64,000 nt of DNA from contig JAUDYN010000003.1 of NCBI GenBank assembly GCA_030407005.1, positions 1,860,001-1,924,000 on the forward strand, written 5' to 3'. The position numbers and the translations under genes were made by a program. The notes under the pieces are model-generated. The model saw nothing but the letters and a program-made list of their open reading frames with translations. It ran no database searches and was not told the DNA's origin. The stretch comes from Desarmillaria ectypa. Lineage: Eukaryota > Basidiomycota > Agaricomycetes > Agaricales > Physalacriaceae. Shown here in pieces: positions 46,801 through 58,394 of this stretch; position 1 is the stretch's first letter; each line of letters starts with the position of its first letter.

Positions 46801-49032
46801 CCTCCCCGTCTTCTGAACCTCCCGCCTACGAATCACCATCAACGAGCAAATTGGCACCCCCTTCTCAGGCGTCCTCGTCTAACCTTCTGGCGCCGCCTTC
46901 CCCCGCCCCACGATCTGGCAAGCGCCGAAGCTTCCTTCCATTTGACACTCCGATCTCCCTCACTATCCCAGAGGCGTCAACATTCGTTCCCGGCGTGACA
47001 GCCACAAACGACGACGATCCGGAAACACGGATAAGGTCCCCCAGTCCTGTCATCGATCACGAGAAGCTTCTGCGGCGTGAAGAAGAAAGGGCACGGGAGG
47101 CGTACATGAGAGCCCTTCGTTCAGTCATGGCGTATCTGAAAGACATGAATGATCTGGGAACCGTACAGCAACCTATGGCGACAAATATCCCAGGTTCTGA
47201 AGAAACCATTCCTCGGTCACGACGCCCCACTATTGTGGAAAATGGCCGGGAAGTTTCAATGGCGCTGAGTGGAACCACGGTTGTCTCATCAGATTCGGGC
47301 CAGCTGCGGTCAAGCGAATCGATAGCAGGGATGCGAAGTGGGGGTGCGGCACAGACGTTAAGTGTGGCAACAACAGATAGCGGGTCATCCGAAGAACGTG
47401 TGTATAAAGATGACAAGGGCAAACGAGCAATGGTCATTCGTGAAATCGTCGCGTGTGTTATATATTTTGTTTCACTTCAACTTTTCGTACTAATGAATAT
47501 GTGCAGCACGGAACGGACATATGTGAAGGGGCTGCAGGAGCTTATGGATATCTACATCAAGCCGGGCTGTGCCCCTGTCAATATGCTCACTGGCAGCTCC
47601 AGTAAGGAAACGGTCGTTCCTCCATCCGAACGAAAAGTTGTTTTCAATGGAGTGGATGCACTATTCTCCTTCCACAAAGAGAGCTTTTTACCGTCACTAG
47701 AAGTCGCAGCAGCGCCACTCATGAAACCCAAAGCGGATCAAGACACAGATGCGGACGGACAACTCTCGTTGAATGTAGCTAAGGCTGTTGGTAATATTTT
47801 CGTCAAGCACGCTGCCTTCATGAAAATGTATTCAAGTTATATCAAGTGCGTTCCCCATCGCCATGATTCAATTCCTCGCTATACTGAACTGTTATCATAG
47901 CAACTTTGACCACTCTGTTCAGCGCGTCAAGTACTGGACATCAGATCGTAACACATCTGGGACCTCCAGTCCTGGGTCAACAATGTCACCATCGTCAAGT
48001 ACAGCCCAGCTTGTTGGTCTTGGCTTGACAATGTCTGCCGTTTCATCGCCGACTGTTGTCGAAAGTAATTCGGGTCCAGCTGGATTGCCAAATCTCTCTA
48101 GTAGCCAACGGAAGCGGATACGATCTTATCTGAAGAGATGTCGGATGAGTCCCCGACATTCACAGCTGAACTTAGAAGGATACCTTCTCCTCCCAGTACA
48201 GCGTATACCCCGGTATCGGTTGCTTGTGGGTCCTCTTTATAGTCGGAGGTACTCCTTTATTGACATATCTTCTCAGCTAGAAGAATTACTTCGAAGCACA
48301 CCGCCTAGCTACGACTTCATGGAAGATCCTCTTGATCGCGCCTTATCCGAAATATCCCTTCTGGCTAATAACATGAATGAAGGCAAACGCGAGTCTGAGT
48401 CAAGACGAAAACTGGTACAGTGGCAGGCAAGAATACGAGGCAAATTTCCCAGTCCGTTGGTACAACCGCATCGGTAGGTCTATCACACCGACGATTTCGA
48501 ATTGGCTGACGACTTTGATGACTTTAATGAAGGCGGCTTATAATGGACGGTCCGCTATTATTGACGCGGGTTGTTCGGAAAGCCGTCGTGTCCTTTGAAG
48601 CCATAAATTCCCAAGGAGACGCCTCTACCGTTCAAGTCGACTGCTTAGCGCCCGAGTTAACTCCACGGCCTCTTGTTGGCATCCTCTGTAATGATCTCTT
48701 GGTTCTCTGTCGAGATCCTTCCGATGGACAAGACCCTTCATCTTCGGTTGACCTTTGGGCAGTCTTAAGGATGCAAACATTGCCGCAACCTGCCAGTATT
48801 GTTCACGGAAACGGTCAGTCTTTCCATCTGCGATCTTGTAGTGTGTTGTCCTGACTTGAATTCGTAGCCCTCCGGCTGGTGGATAACAAAGCGATATTGT
48901 ACTTCGACGCTCCATCTTCATCCGATGCCTTGAATTGGTATCGAGGTTAGTATTTCATCTTTGCTGCTGAGTGTCATATCTGATGTTTCACTATTAGCGA
49001 TTAACCTCCATATCCCCGCCTCCAAAACATAG
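43802..49032 (+). CDS. RhoGEF with leucine-rich repeats (LRR-DH-PH)
   Basis: Large Rho-family GDP/GTP exchange factor. After a Ser/Pro-rich N-terminus and an acidic patch (EEDTDDDQALDDEYDEDDKE) come leucine-rich repeats: NSLLALDISANFLGALPPVL, then SLEELNIASNPLRVLPVFL, LRVLIADSTGISTLPESL and LHTISVRRNKMHALPSWL. A long low-complexity stretch follows, then the Dbl-homology domain: STERTYVKGLQELMDIYIKP (CR1), NIFVKHAAFMKMYSSYI, and CR3 NLEGYLLLPVQRIPRYRLL, joined across an intron to LEELLRSTPPSYDFMEDP. The PH-like part has MDGPLLLTRV and RLVDNKAILYFDAPSSSDAL. The last exon ends HIPASKT, stop 49032. Two upstream exons, 43802-43836 and 43887-44071, join in phase to 44294, adding about 74 residues starting MEPTAEKGNNSA. 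The alternative start is the ATG at 44251. DH-PH activates Rho GTPases; the target is unknown. Confidence 0.87.
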
Positions 49033-49386
49033 ACAGGTCGTATGGTACCTACCTTTGATATCTCTTTTCTATACATAATTGCATATCATCGTTTACATAA
49101 ACTCTGTTGTTCATTCACATCTCAAACAATTTCCCTTCCACACTATTCAATAGCCTGACGATCGACTTTATTATTCCTGCTCTGTATTGCAATTCATCGT
49201 TCTACACTATTTCAATTCAACTTATGTCTGACTGTTTACTAGCATCTGCTCTTGTAAAATCAATTGGAGAATACATTGTGGAGGGATGTAAATGCACAGA
49301 TTATATGCTTTTTAAGAACAGCATCTACACCAAGTACCTAAGTAATTATGTCATAACATCCTTCGTAATCACATCTGAACGATTCA
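49033..49386. other. Intergenic between convergent genes
   Basis: About 350 bp, AT-rich, between the RhoGEF stop and the permease stop. No gene or RNA recognised. Confidence 0.5.
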
Positions 49387-51940
49387 TTAGTCCACACCGA
49401 CAAAGAGGGACGAAAAGCAACTCACAAGCCACTGCCAGAAAGCCTCCATCTTATTCCTCGGCGGAGGCTCATCATAACTGTAAGGCTAGTCAGGATCGAT
49501 TCAGTGAGAAGAATGCCGGTGGACATACGTCTCAGCCTCAATTTCTGCAATATTTGTCACGAAGTCCATATCGCGAGCCCGAACGTAAGGCACTTTGTAG
49601 TATACTTTGGCGGCGATGTAAAGTACGGGGAAAAGCATTAAAGGGAAGTAATTCGTCACGAAAGTGTCTTGCGCCCAGTGGCCTTTGAGGAAGACATCCC
49701 ATCCACTCAACTAAGGATGACATGAGACGCAAACGCAACATCGAATACTTGAAACTCACGAAGCAAATAAAGAGAGAGGCGATCATGCCGTACCATGCTG
49801 GGAAAGGCTGGAATTTGACTGCGAACGGCATCTTGCTTCGGTCGTAGCCTTGTACTTTAAGACCCTGGTAGAACCGAATATAAGTGAGGCAGATACCGAA
49901 CCAAGTCATCAGACCGGCAACCTGATAAATTTTTGAGCTTAGTTACCGCCAGAATGGAACGTCCACTTACAGCAGTCATGTTGGCGAACCATCCAAACAC
50001 TTTGCCAGATCCCTCGTTGACACCCATATAGGACAGAGTAGCGAAAAGGGAGCAGAAGATGATAGAAACATAAGGAAGACCTTTGCGAGTCGTGCGCAGG
50101 AAGACCTTGGGAGCATTGCCAGAAGTAGCGAGACCGTCTAGAGGGTGATAAGATCGTGATGACCTTCAGCACACGTAAAACTCACAGAGAGCTCGGGAGC
50201 TGGTATACAGATCACTGGAAGCCGCAGACCAAGCTGACGTCAAGAGAGCAGCATTGATCACCTGCGGGGTAATTGTAAATACGAAGTAGAAATGATTACA
50301 ACATAAACTTACAGATGGAAGGCCTCCAATGCCTGCATTCCTAATAGCGATAACAAAGGGCGACGAAGCGGCAGTACCGCTACTCAGATCAAGTCTTGGA
50401 TCAGTCGATGGCACGAGGAGACCGATGACAGCGGTACCTGATTAATAGTTCAGTAAGTCAGGATTCACAATTTTTTCCTTTAATTTCTTACCTCCAATGT
50501 AGAACAGAAGAATACGGATATAGACTCTTCTGATGGCCTTGGGCAAGTTCCGTCTGTAAATCGTGTTAGATGCTAGACAGTGAATGACAAACTAGTAAGT
50601 ACCTGGGATTCTTGGCTTCACCAGCGGCGATCTGGAAATGTTTGGATCAGAATTGATGTAAACGAAAGGAGATAAATAACACTTACGGCAACAATCTCGG
50701 TTCCAATGAAGGAAAAGGCTGCTTGGGTCATGACAGACCACCTTTGATATATGTCAACGAAGACTCAAACACAGGAATGAGAAAATTGTACCATCCCAAA
50801 AATCGGCCTTCCGAACCACCAATGTGTGCGTACTGTGCGAATGGGCCAGGATGTTTCCAATACCTGAATCCAAGTCGGTCATGGTTAGGACCACCTATTA
50901 TTTATGAGTCAAGATAGCTTTCTCGGGAGAAAAGGATATGCCTTACCTCCGAGGTCGAGGACAATGCCAAGAATTATAAGACCCGTGATCGTGATGACTT
51001 TGATTGAACTAGGAGATTTTTAGATGCCGAAGAATATAGGGGAAATTGCACATACGCAAAGATAAATTCTGCTTCACCGTACACCCCGGCGCCGAACATA
51101 TTTATAGTGACGACAACAACCAAACATATGGTTATCCAAGCTGAATTGTTGACGGTTTTGTTCCAGTAGTTAATGAGGATTGCTGCAGCACTCAGTTCGG
51201 CAGGCAAGATAATCGTCCAGTTGTACCTGCCCACATAGTGACAATGAAAATTTGACGGCGGAGTGACCATGTAGACGACATACCAGTAATTCCAACCCAT
51301 TGTGAAACTCAATGCGGGGTCAACGAAACGTTCAGCCAATTTGATATGACCACCAGGAATGGGCAAGTAAGCAATCATCTCTCCTAAGGAGACCTACAAG
51401 GTGATCAGAAGGGGGAACTTGAGAAAGGCGTAGAGATGTACACACCATGACACTCCAACATATTGTTCCAACAGTAATGTAGCCAAGAAGAAGGCCTTTC
51501 AATAGCAGTTAGACGAGATGATCAACGATCGATGAAATCGATTCAAGTACCAACTGGCCCGCCATTCCTCAAAGATGTTGCAGTTCCTGTTGAGAAATTT
51601 TAGTTCAGCTACACGTTTTGTAGAGTGCCACCCCACACACCCAAAAACAACCCGGTACCGATGACACCTGTGGTACAATGTTGGAGTAGAACAAAGAAAA
51701 GGAATAGCGAGACGAACCTCCAATACTGTAGATGCAAAGTTAGTTATATGAACGCCCAAGGGGAATGAATTAAACGCACCTAATCATAGCAATGTGACGG
51801 TTCTTCAACTGACGAACAAGCGTCTTCTGGTCGTTAGTGTAGCCGCCATGAGATAGTTCGTGAGCAGATTCGACATCTGAAGAGGCAAGAATCTTGGACT
51901 CTGTGCCATTCTTCTCGTTAGATGACAGATTTTCGGACAT
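49387..51940 (-). CDS. Amino acid permease (APC superfamily, YAT family)
   Basis: Twelve-helix plasma-membrane amino acid/proton symporter of the fungal YAT type. The cytosolic N-terminus MSENLSSNEKNGTESK leads to DQKTLVRQLKNRHIAMI. After a short intron comes GVIGTGLFLGTATSLRNGGP, the conserved first helix. Then WSVMVSLGEMIAYLPIPGGH, DPALSFTMGWNYWYNWTIIL, PAELSAAAILINYW and MFGAGVYGEAEFIFA. Later exons give AFSFIGTEIVA, IAAGEAKNPRRNLPKAIRRV, INAALLTSAWSAASSDLYTS and RALYGLATSGNAPKVF. The end has the family tail DEPPPRNKMEAFWQWL. More than twelve short introns. The stop chosen at 49387 reads through a possible GTGAGT donor, so the last residues are uncertain. The start at 51940 is the first ATG before the conserved core. 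Substrate range cannot be told. Confidence 0.91.
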
Positions 51941-52728
51941 TCTGTCGAAAGGTAATGGCGCAAGAAGATATCCGAAGAAGGTGCCAATTCAAGTTTATAT
52001 AGAAAAGCGCTTACTCCGAGTCTCCGCATAAAAGTTCAAATTGTACCTTATCCAGGCCAATTTGGGCTTGAAACGCGCTCAAGGAACCGGCATAGCGATA
52101 AGTAGCAGTGCTGCATATGCTCGTAGCACCACTTGGTCAGGGGCTACCCGAAATAGTATCTCAATTCTAATTTTATCATTACTTACCCGCATGAGTAGAG
52201 AAATACATTCTTGTCAGGAGAAATCAGCTTTCATCAACATTCTCTTTTATGATATACGAATCACCGAATAATGCGAACCATCATCAGCATGTTGAATGGA
52301 TTTTAGTCGTCAAAAACAAAAAGACTACGATCAATTGCATAAAAGATGATTCGCCACACCGAAAGATAAGAATGTTCTCGCCCAACCCACAATCAAAGCT
52401 CTGAATGAGTGGGGGATAGCGGGAGTCTCAGAGAAGGCCCTAGTTCGTCAAGTCCCGACTTTCTGTGACAGTTCATATCTTTTCTAGAATCCGGAGGGTC
52501 TGCCACGGCCTACGCTCAGTATTAAACCGTTCACATAGCATCGTCCAAATCAATGGCCTCACACGACCAGAATTTACGGCATTTGATTTACCTAGAGTTA
52601 CCCCATGGTCAAGGGGCGGGTCATGAAGAGATAAACTCCTGCCCAATGGATGTCTACATGTTACAACCAAATTCTAATTGCATGACGACATATAAGTGAT
52701 TAAGCTGCTCCTAGACTGATGATAATCA
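51941..52728. other. Intergenic, no gene seen
   Basis: About 790 bp containing the permease promoter (read leftward) and the 3' end of the unknown protein at 52729. Short frames here have no family likeness. Confidence 0.5.
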
Positions 52729-54070
52729 TTATAGTTTGAATGTTCCAATCATATAGCTAATGTCCGAAAGCCCTTCCCCCGATGTTCCATCTCCATCCTC
52801 AGGCTTTCCTCCAGCAGTTGAAGGACGTGTTTGCGACGGTGTTGGGCGTCTGGAGGGCATAGGTGGTGACTGTAGAAGCCCACACGGTGGTGTAATGTGC
52901 GGAGACTGACATGTTGATAGGAGGGGAGACATATCGAATTCCAGCGATCTCCAAATACTGGACTCTAGTGTTCCGTACGCCGGGCTTGAAGGTGCATCAT
53001 CTGATACGCTCAGGGCAGATAAGTTGATCCAGCTACCAGCTCGATCATATTCCTCCAACGCAACGCCCCTCTGCGCATCCAGATCCCATTCTTTTGCTTC
53101 GCATTGTCGTGCAGCTAACCACGCTGCCAGTGAATTGGTATTTGTGGAGTCAAATGACGCAGACGAAGGAGAAGGCGGGTGTAATCGAGGTCGATATCGA
53201 GCAATAAGTAGTGGGTCCGACTGCCAATGCGTCCTAGGGTGTTCCGGAAGATCAGGCTGATCAAGGGACCTTCGCTTTTGGGCGAATTTAAATCTCTTAG
53301 TTACTTGAGCAACACTCCTCACGGCCTGCCGTAAATTTAGAATGCTTTTGGAGACTTTGTGCAATTTGCGCGTTGGCCGCTGCCGCAAAGGCTCCTCCTC
53401 AGTTTCAGGTGGCTCAGGCGCTCGGGCACCGCTCCGTGAAAGAGGACGGGAATAATGTGATACAAAAGAAGACGGTGTTAATGGTCGTAAGATCTCGCGA
53501 CGAACGGGAGACTCCCAGGGAACATATGGACTGTTAGGATGACTAAGGGCGGGCATGTGGAAAATAGAATTGTCTGTAGCAGGCGTGTTATTTCTTCGGT
53601 TCCCCGTAAATGATGGAATGGGCGGCGATGATTGTACGGGAGGGGTTGATATCGGAAGTCCAGTCGAAAAAGCAAAAGATGGGAAGTTGATATCGAGTAG
53701 AGTCGCCAACTGCAGAGAAGAAGATGGTGGGAGAGGGGGTAGGGGATGAAATGTCGATGTCTCTGAAAGCTTGTATTTACCGGGACTGGTATCTTTCTTG
53801 CTCCCTAAGGGAACGGTAGGACTGTCGGTAAATTTACCGGAGACGTCCTGGTTGGTATTAGCAAGAAAACGCGAAAAAAAAGGGATCATAACGCACTCCG
53901 TTGAGATCAAAAGCCTTGTCGACAAGAGGAGAACGAGGAGTAGACCGTCGTTCATTGACATTATGTCTAGATATTGCAGAGTGTGAGGTCGGTGCACGGG
54001 ATGGGCATCTGTTTTCGTGACTGGCGTGAAGAAGGGTAGGTTCAAGACTAGTTCGGCCACGCGGTGACAT
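52729..54070 (-). CDS. Unknown Ser/Pro-rich protein, two exons
   Basis: Not recognised. The long open frame extends upstream to 54135, but a better model uses two exons: 53897-54070 (MSPRGRTSLEPTLLHASHEN onward, ending DKAFDLNG) and 52729-53847 (starting DVSGKFTDSPTVPLGSKK). The removed 49 nt begin GTGCGT, carry a CTAAT branch-like site and end AACCAG, and both sides are in phase 0. The protein would have 430 residues. It is Ser/Pro-rich with one conserved-looking basic helix (KLHKVSKSILNLRQAVRSVA followed by QVTKRFKFAQKRRS) and a more ordered part (SLAAWLAARQCEAKEWDLDA, then RGVALEEYDRAGSWINLSAL). No signal peptide or membrane segment after correction; the hydrophobic run in the unspliced frame (LLLVLLLSTRLLIS) is an artefact of reading exon 1 in the wrong frame. 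Confidence 0.68.
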
Positions 54071-54798
54071 GGAATTAAAGGCGAGTATTTGGCAAGGCAA
54101 GAGAGAATATTAGGCACGGTTGAAGACGTTGACAAAGTTGAAAGAACGTAAGCTGCACGGCCGCGACGGTGCTTCGTAATAAAGGTCGTAAAGTATCGAG
54201 AACGGGCAAGGAAGAAGTAGGGTATTGGGTATATAAAGCGGAATAAGCAACACGAGGAGGACTGTCACTCGAAGGTATAGCCACGTGGGCTGTATCCCCA
54301 TTCGTCTGTCGATCAACTGTCCGGTCCTATCCGGTACGGCCCGGCCGTTGATCGCATTTACTGTCACGACCAAGTAGAACTAGTCTACTTGGCGTCAGTG
54401 CAATCACGCATATGATTTCTGTTATACCTCCGCCACCTATCAGTGCCGAATATAACCCACAAAAATACTCATGCCTGGAACCACGTCGTCCTCTTGTGAC
54501 CTTGGCACAACCCAATCTGACTTATTCTGACGCATAGGTGAACCAATGTCATAATTGAACCTCGTTTCCACATCTTATTTTGCTGCCTTTCCAGGAAAAA
54601 TTTGCCGTTTGACTTCCGGCCTCCCAATAGGAACGCGAACACAGTGCTAGGGTGTTGCTACCAGTGATGGGGACCGGTTGATTTTCGGGTGTGGCATCTC
54701 ATCGCATATATTTCGGGTACCTCAGTTTTAAAAATTTGCTGGCAGAGCTCTTAAAAAGGTCGGTCAGTCTCTTTCTGAAAGACAATAATCTACTCAAG
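54071..54798. other. Intergenic: divergent promoter region of GH74 gene
   Basis: About 730 bp between two divergent genes. It should contain the inducible promoter of the xyloglucanase. I could not point to a specific binding site. No repeat or RNA gene recognised. Confidence 0.5.
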
Positions 54799-57700
54799 AT
54801 GCTCGACCTCGGGATATTTTCTTTATTTATCACTGCCACGTTCTTCGCTTCCCCGGCTCTCACAGCATCTTCGCAAACTTACAATTGGAAAAACGTCAAA
54901 ATTGGCGGCGGTGGTGGTTTTGTTCCTGGCATTGTCTTCAACCCGTCTAAAAAAGTAATTTAACGCTGTGTTATCTTCTTTACATCATCATCACGGCTGA
55001 TGCGTATATTAGGGACTAGCTTATGCTCGAACCGATATTGGAGGGGCGTATAAGCTCAACTCTGATGACACTTGGACTCCCTTGTTAGACTTTGTGGACG
55101 ATGCAAGATGGAACTATTGGGGTGTCGATGCCCTGGCTACAGATCCCGTAGAGACTAATCGCCTTTATCTGGTAAACCGTTGTGGAATTTTAATGGCACG
55201 AACTAACTAGCACACTGATCAGGCGACCGGGATGTACACCAACTCCTGGGATCCCAACAATGGCCAAATACTAATATCAACCGATTATGGCTCGACTTTC
55301 ACTGCCTCTAGTCTTCCATTCAAGGTCGGCGGAAACATGCCTGGTCGCGGAATGTAAGAATTTCTTTAATAACACCTCTCTCCGGTGCTAATGAAGTCCT
55401 CGTTCAGGGGAGAGGTGCGTCGACTTGTTAATAAATAGAACAACAACAATCAACTCGTTTCATTCCAGCGCCTGGTTGTTGATCCAAACAACAATGCTAT
55501 CCTGTTCTTTGGAGCAAGAAGCGGAAATGGGCTCTATAAGTCTACCAATCACGGCTCTACTTGGTCTAAAGTCAGCAGCCTACCTAGTGCAGGTACGCCG
55601 ATGCATGCCTTCCTACTCTCGTCCTGTTAAACTACGAGATAGGAACATATATCCCCAACCCCTCCGACACTAGTGGCTACAATGCTGATATAATAGGTTC
55701 GTTCTCCAAAGTAACAGGCATATTCTAGCAAAATACAAAAGCTGGTCAGGTATTTCTTGGGTTACTTTCGATCGGACATCAGGATCCTCTGGTTCTGCTA
55801 CTCCACGGATCTTTGTGGGTGTGGCGAATCAAGGTTCCAGCAACATTTTCGTCTCTGAAAATGGTGGAAGCACCTGTGAGTGCTACGATTATCTTTTCGC
55901 GATCACTTTATAATTATGTACTAAGGGTCTGCCGTGCCCGGACAAAACACTACCTATATCCCTCACAAGGGCGTTCTCTCACCCAGCGAGCATGTCCTTT
56001 ACGTCAGCTATAGCAACGGTGCGGGCCCATTCGACGGTACTCTTGGGAGCGTTTACAAGTACAATATCTCCTCCTCTACTTGTAAGCGCACAGTTTGAGA
56101 TTTTACAATCAGTGTGTTTAATGGCTTTACAGGGACGGATATAACGCCTGTCTCAGGGTCAGACTTGACTTTCGGATTTGGTGGTCTTGATGTCGACCTG
56201 CAAAAACCTGGTACCCTTATGGTCGCTGCGCTAAATTCGTGGTGGCCTGACGGCCAGATTTACCGGTCAACGAATAGGTATGTGAACCTTTTCCAACCTT
56301 TTCTGCCTTTTTGCCTTGACCGTCTACGTATGTTTCTAGCGGCGCAACCTGGTCGCCTTTCTGGGCGTGGAATGGATATCCCAACATGAACAAGTATTAT
56401 ACCTATTCCGACAGTCTTGCGCCATGGCTTGGGCCTAATTATGTGGATACTGTTCCTGGTGACAAGCAGATTGGATGGATGATGGAAGGTCTGCGCACAT
56501 CATCTAGCGCTCCTTATTATCCTACCAGCTGATGATACAAATCGCAGCTCTCAGCATCGACCCATTCGATTCTAATCATTTCCTGTATGGTACTGGCGCG
56601 ACTATATATGGTAGCCATGATTTGACCAAAGTATGCACGCCCTTTAACGACAGATAGAAAATCTACTGACTGGATTTGTCTATTTTCAAAGTGGGATACT
56701 ACCCACAATATTACTCTCCGGTCATTAGCAGATGGCCTCGAAGAGACATCCGTTCAAGCATTGATTTCGCCACCGAGTGGCCCTCACTTACTGTCTGCCG
56801 TTGGAGACATTGAGGGTGACCATCTCTTCTGGAATCTTTTTTGCACGATTACATTTAATCTTCTCGACAGGTTTCGTTCACAACGACTTAAATGTAGCGC
56901 CGAGCAACTATTACACAAATCCGACGTGGACCACCTCTGCTGACATTGATTATGCTGGTAACAAACCCACGAACATTGTTCGCATCGGTGCGGTCTTCAT
57001 GGTCCCACTGTTCTCCTAAATGCTCATCCTCATTTGATAGGCACCGGAGACAGGTGAATGCCTATCATTATTCTCATTAGTCGTCAGCTTCTCTGAAGGT
57101 CTTCGCAGCACCACAGGCAAGCAGGTTGCCATATCGACTGATTCTGGCGCCACCTGGTACGCTACTTCCAGCAGTTGACAAGTCTTCTAACCTACAACCA
57201 TTAAACCAGGTCTCAGGATTATGGTGCTGCCGACAATGTGTCAGGTATGTTAGAGTTTAACGCACATCTCTCACGTGGCTCACAAATTTCAGGCGGCAAA
57301 GTAGCATTGTCCGCTGACGGCGATACTGTTCTCTGGCGCACGAGCTTGAACGGTGTCCAAGTTTCCCATAATACAAACAGTTTCACCACGGTGTCCTCTC
57401 TTCCGTCGACCGCTGCGATAGCATCGGATAAGTTGAACAACTCTATATTCTACGGAGCTGCTTCTTCATCTTTCTACCTATCAACTGACGGCGGCAATAC
57501 TTTTTCAGCGAAGGGTTCTCTAGGCTCCTCTACATCTCCGGTAAAGATTGTTGTCAACCCTAATGTTACCGGCGATGTGTGGGTCTCCACCGACAAGGGA
57601 CTATTCCATTCCACCAACCTGGGATCATCATTTTCTGCAATCTCCGGTATATCACAAGCATGGGCAATTGCTTTGGGCGCTCCAGCTTCTGTGCGTGTGA

Positions 57701-58326
57701 CCTGTATTACCTAGGTCAGATGCTCACGTCAATATAGAATGGTGGCTATCCTGCTGTGTTCGCTGCTGCCAACTACGGAGGAGTTGGGTATTTCAGGTCC
57801 GACGATGCCGGCGTAAACTGGATAAAAATCAACGATGCTAGTCATGGGTTTGGTTCTGCATCAGCGAATTGTCTTGCAGCTGATCGTCGTATTTACGGGC
57901 GGTGCGGGTTCTCAGGTGGTGTTCGGCTAAACTTATACTGACAGTAATCTTTTAGAGTATACATCGGTACTAATGGTCGGGGCATATTCTATGGCGATGC
58001 ATCCGGTTCTGTGTCCACCACGTCAGTTTTAACGTCAACAACTACCACAAAACCAGTCACAAGTACAACTACGACATCGGCCAGTACTCCAACGACGACG
58101 TCAGTCTCTGGAGCTTATGGGCAGTGCGGTGGTAAGAATGAATGACTATTTTCTTTTTCTGTCAGCCTAAACCAGCTATACTTCAGGTATCGGTTGGACA
58201 GGTCCTACCGTGTGTGTTGCAGGTTACACTTGCACACGTGTAAATGATTGTGAGTCATATTTCATCGTCGTTATGGACGCCTGGTCACCGATATCTGCAG
58301 ACTATTCGCAGTGCATTGTTTCATGA
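54799..58326 (+). CDS. GH74 xyloglucanase with CBM1
   Basis: Secreted endo-xyloglucanase acting on plant wall hemicellulose. It starts with a signal peptide (MLDLGIFSLFITATFFASPA), then YNWKNVKIGGGGGFVPGIVF. After the intron comes LAYARTDIGGAYKL with the first catalytic Asp. Repeated Asp-box-like blades follow (ISTDYGSTFT, KSTNHGSTWSKV, VSENGGSTW, RSDDAGVNW), as in the twin seven-bladed propellers of GH74. The second catalytic Asp is expected in VALSADGDTVLWRTS. The C-terminus has a Thr/Ser linker (TTTTKPVTSTTTTSASTPT) and a CBM1: YGQCGGIGWTGPTVCVAGYT, then CTRVNDYYSQCIVS, with the four Cys and aromatic binding residues. About 18 introns. The stop is at 58326, after a last small exon. ATG at 54799; an upstream in-frame start at 54691 would bury the signal peptide. 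Confidence 0.93.
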
Positions 58327-58394
58327 GTACTCGTTCCAATCATAGTGGTTTATTAGCTGTAATTGGAATATATGTGCTAGAATGTCGCATATCT

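Noticed and set aside
54071..54135. Longer start of the 52729 protein with an N-terminal hydrophobic segment
   Set aside because: The segment comes from reading the first exon in the wrong frame; removing a well-formed 49-nt intron links a Met-started exon to the main frame in phase.
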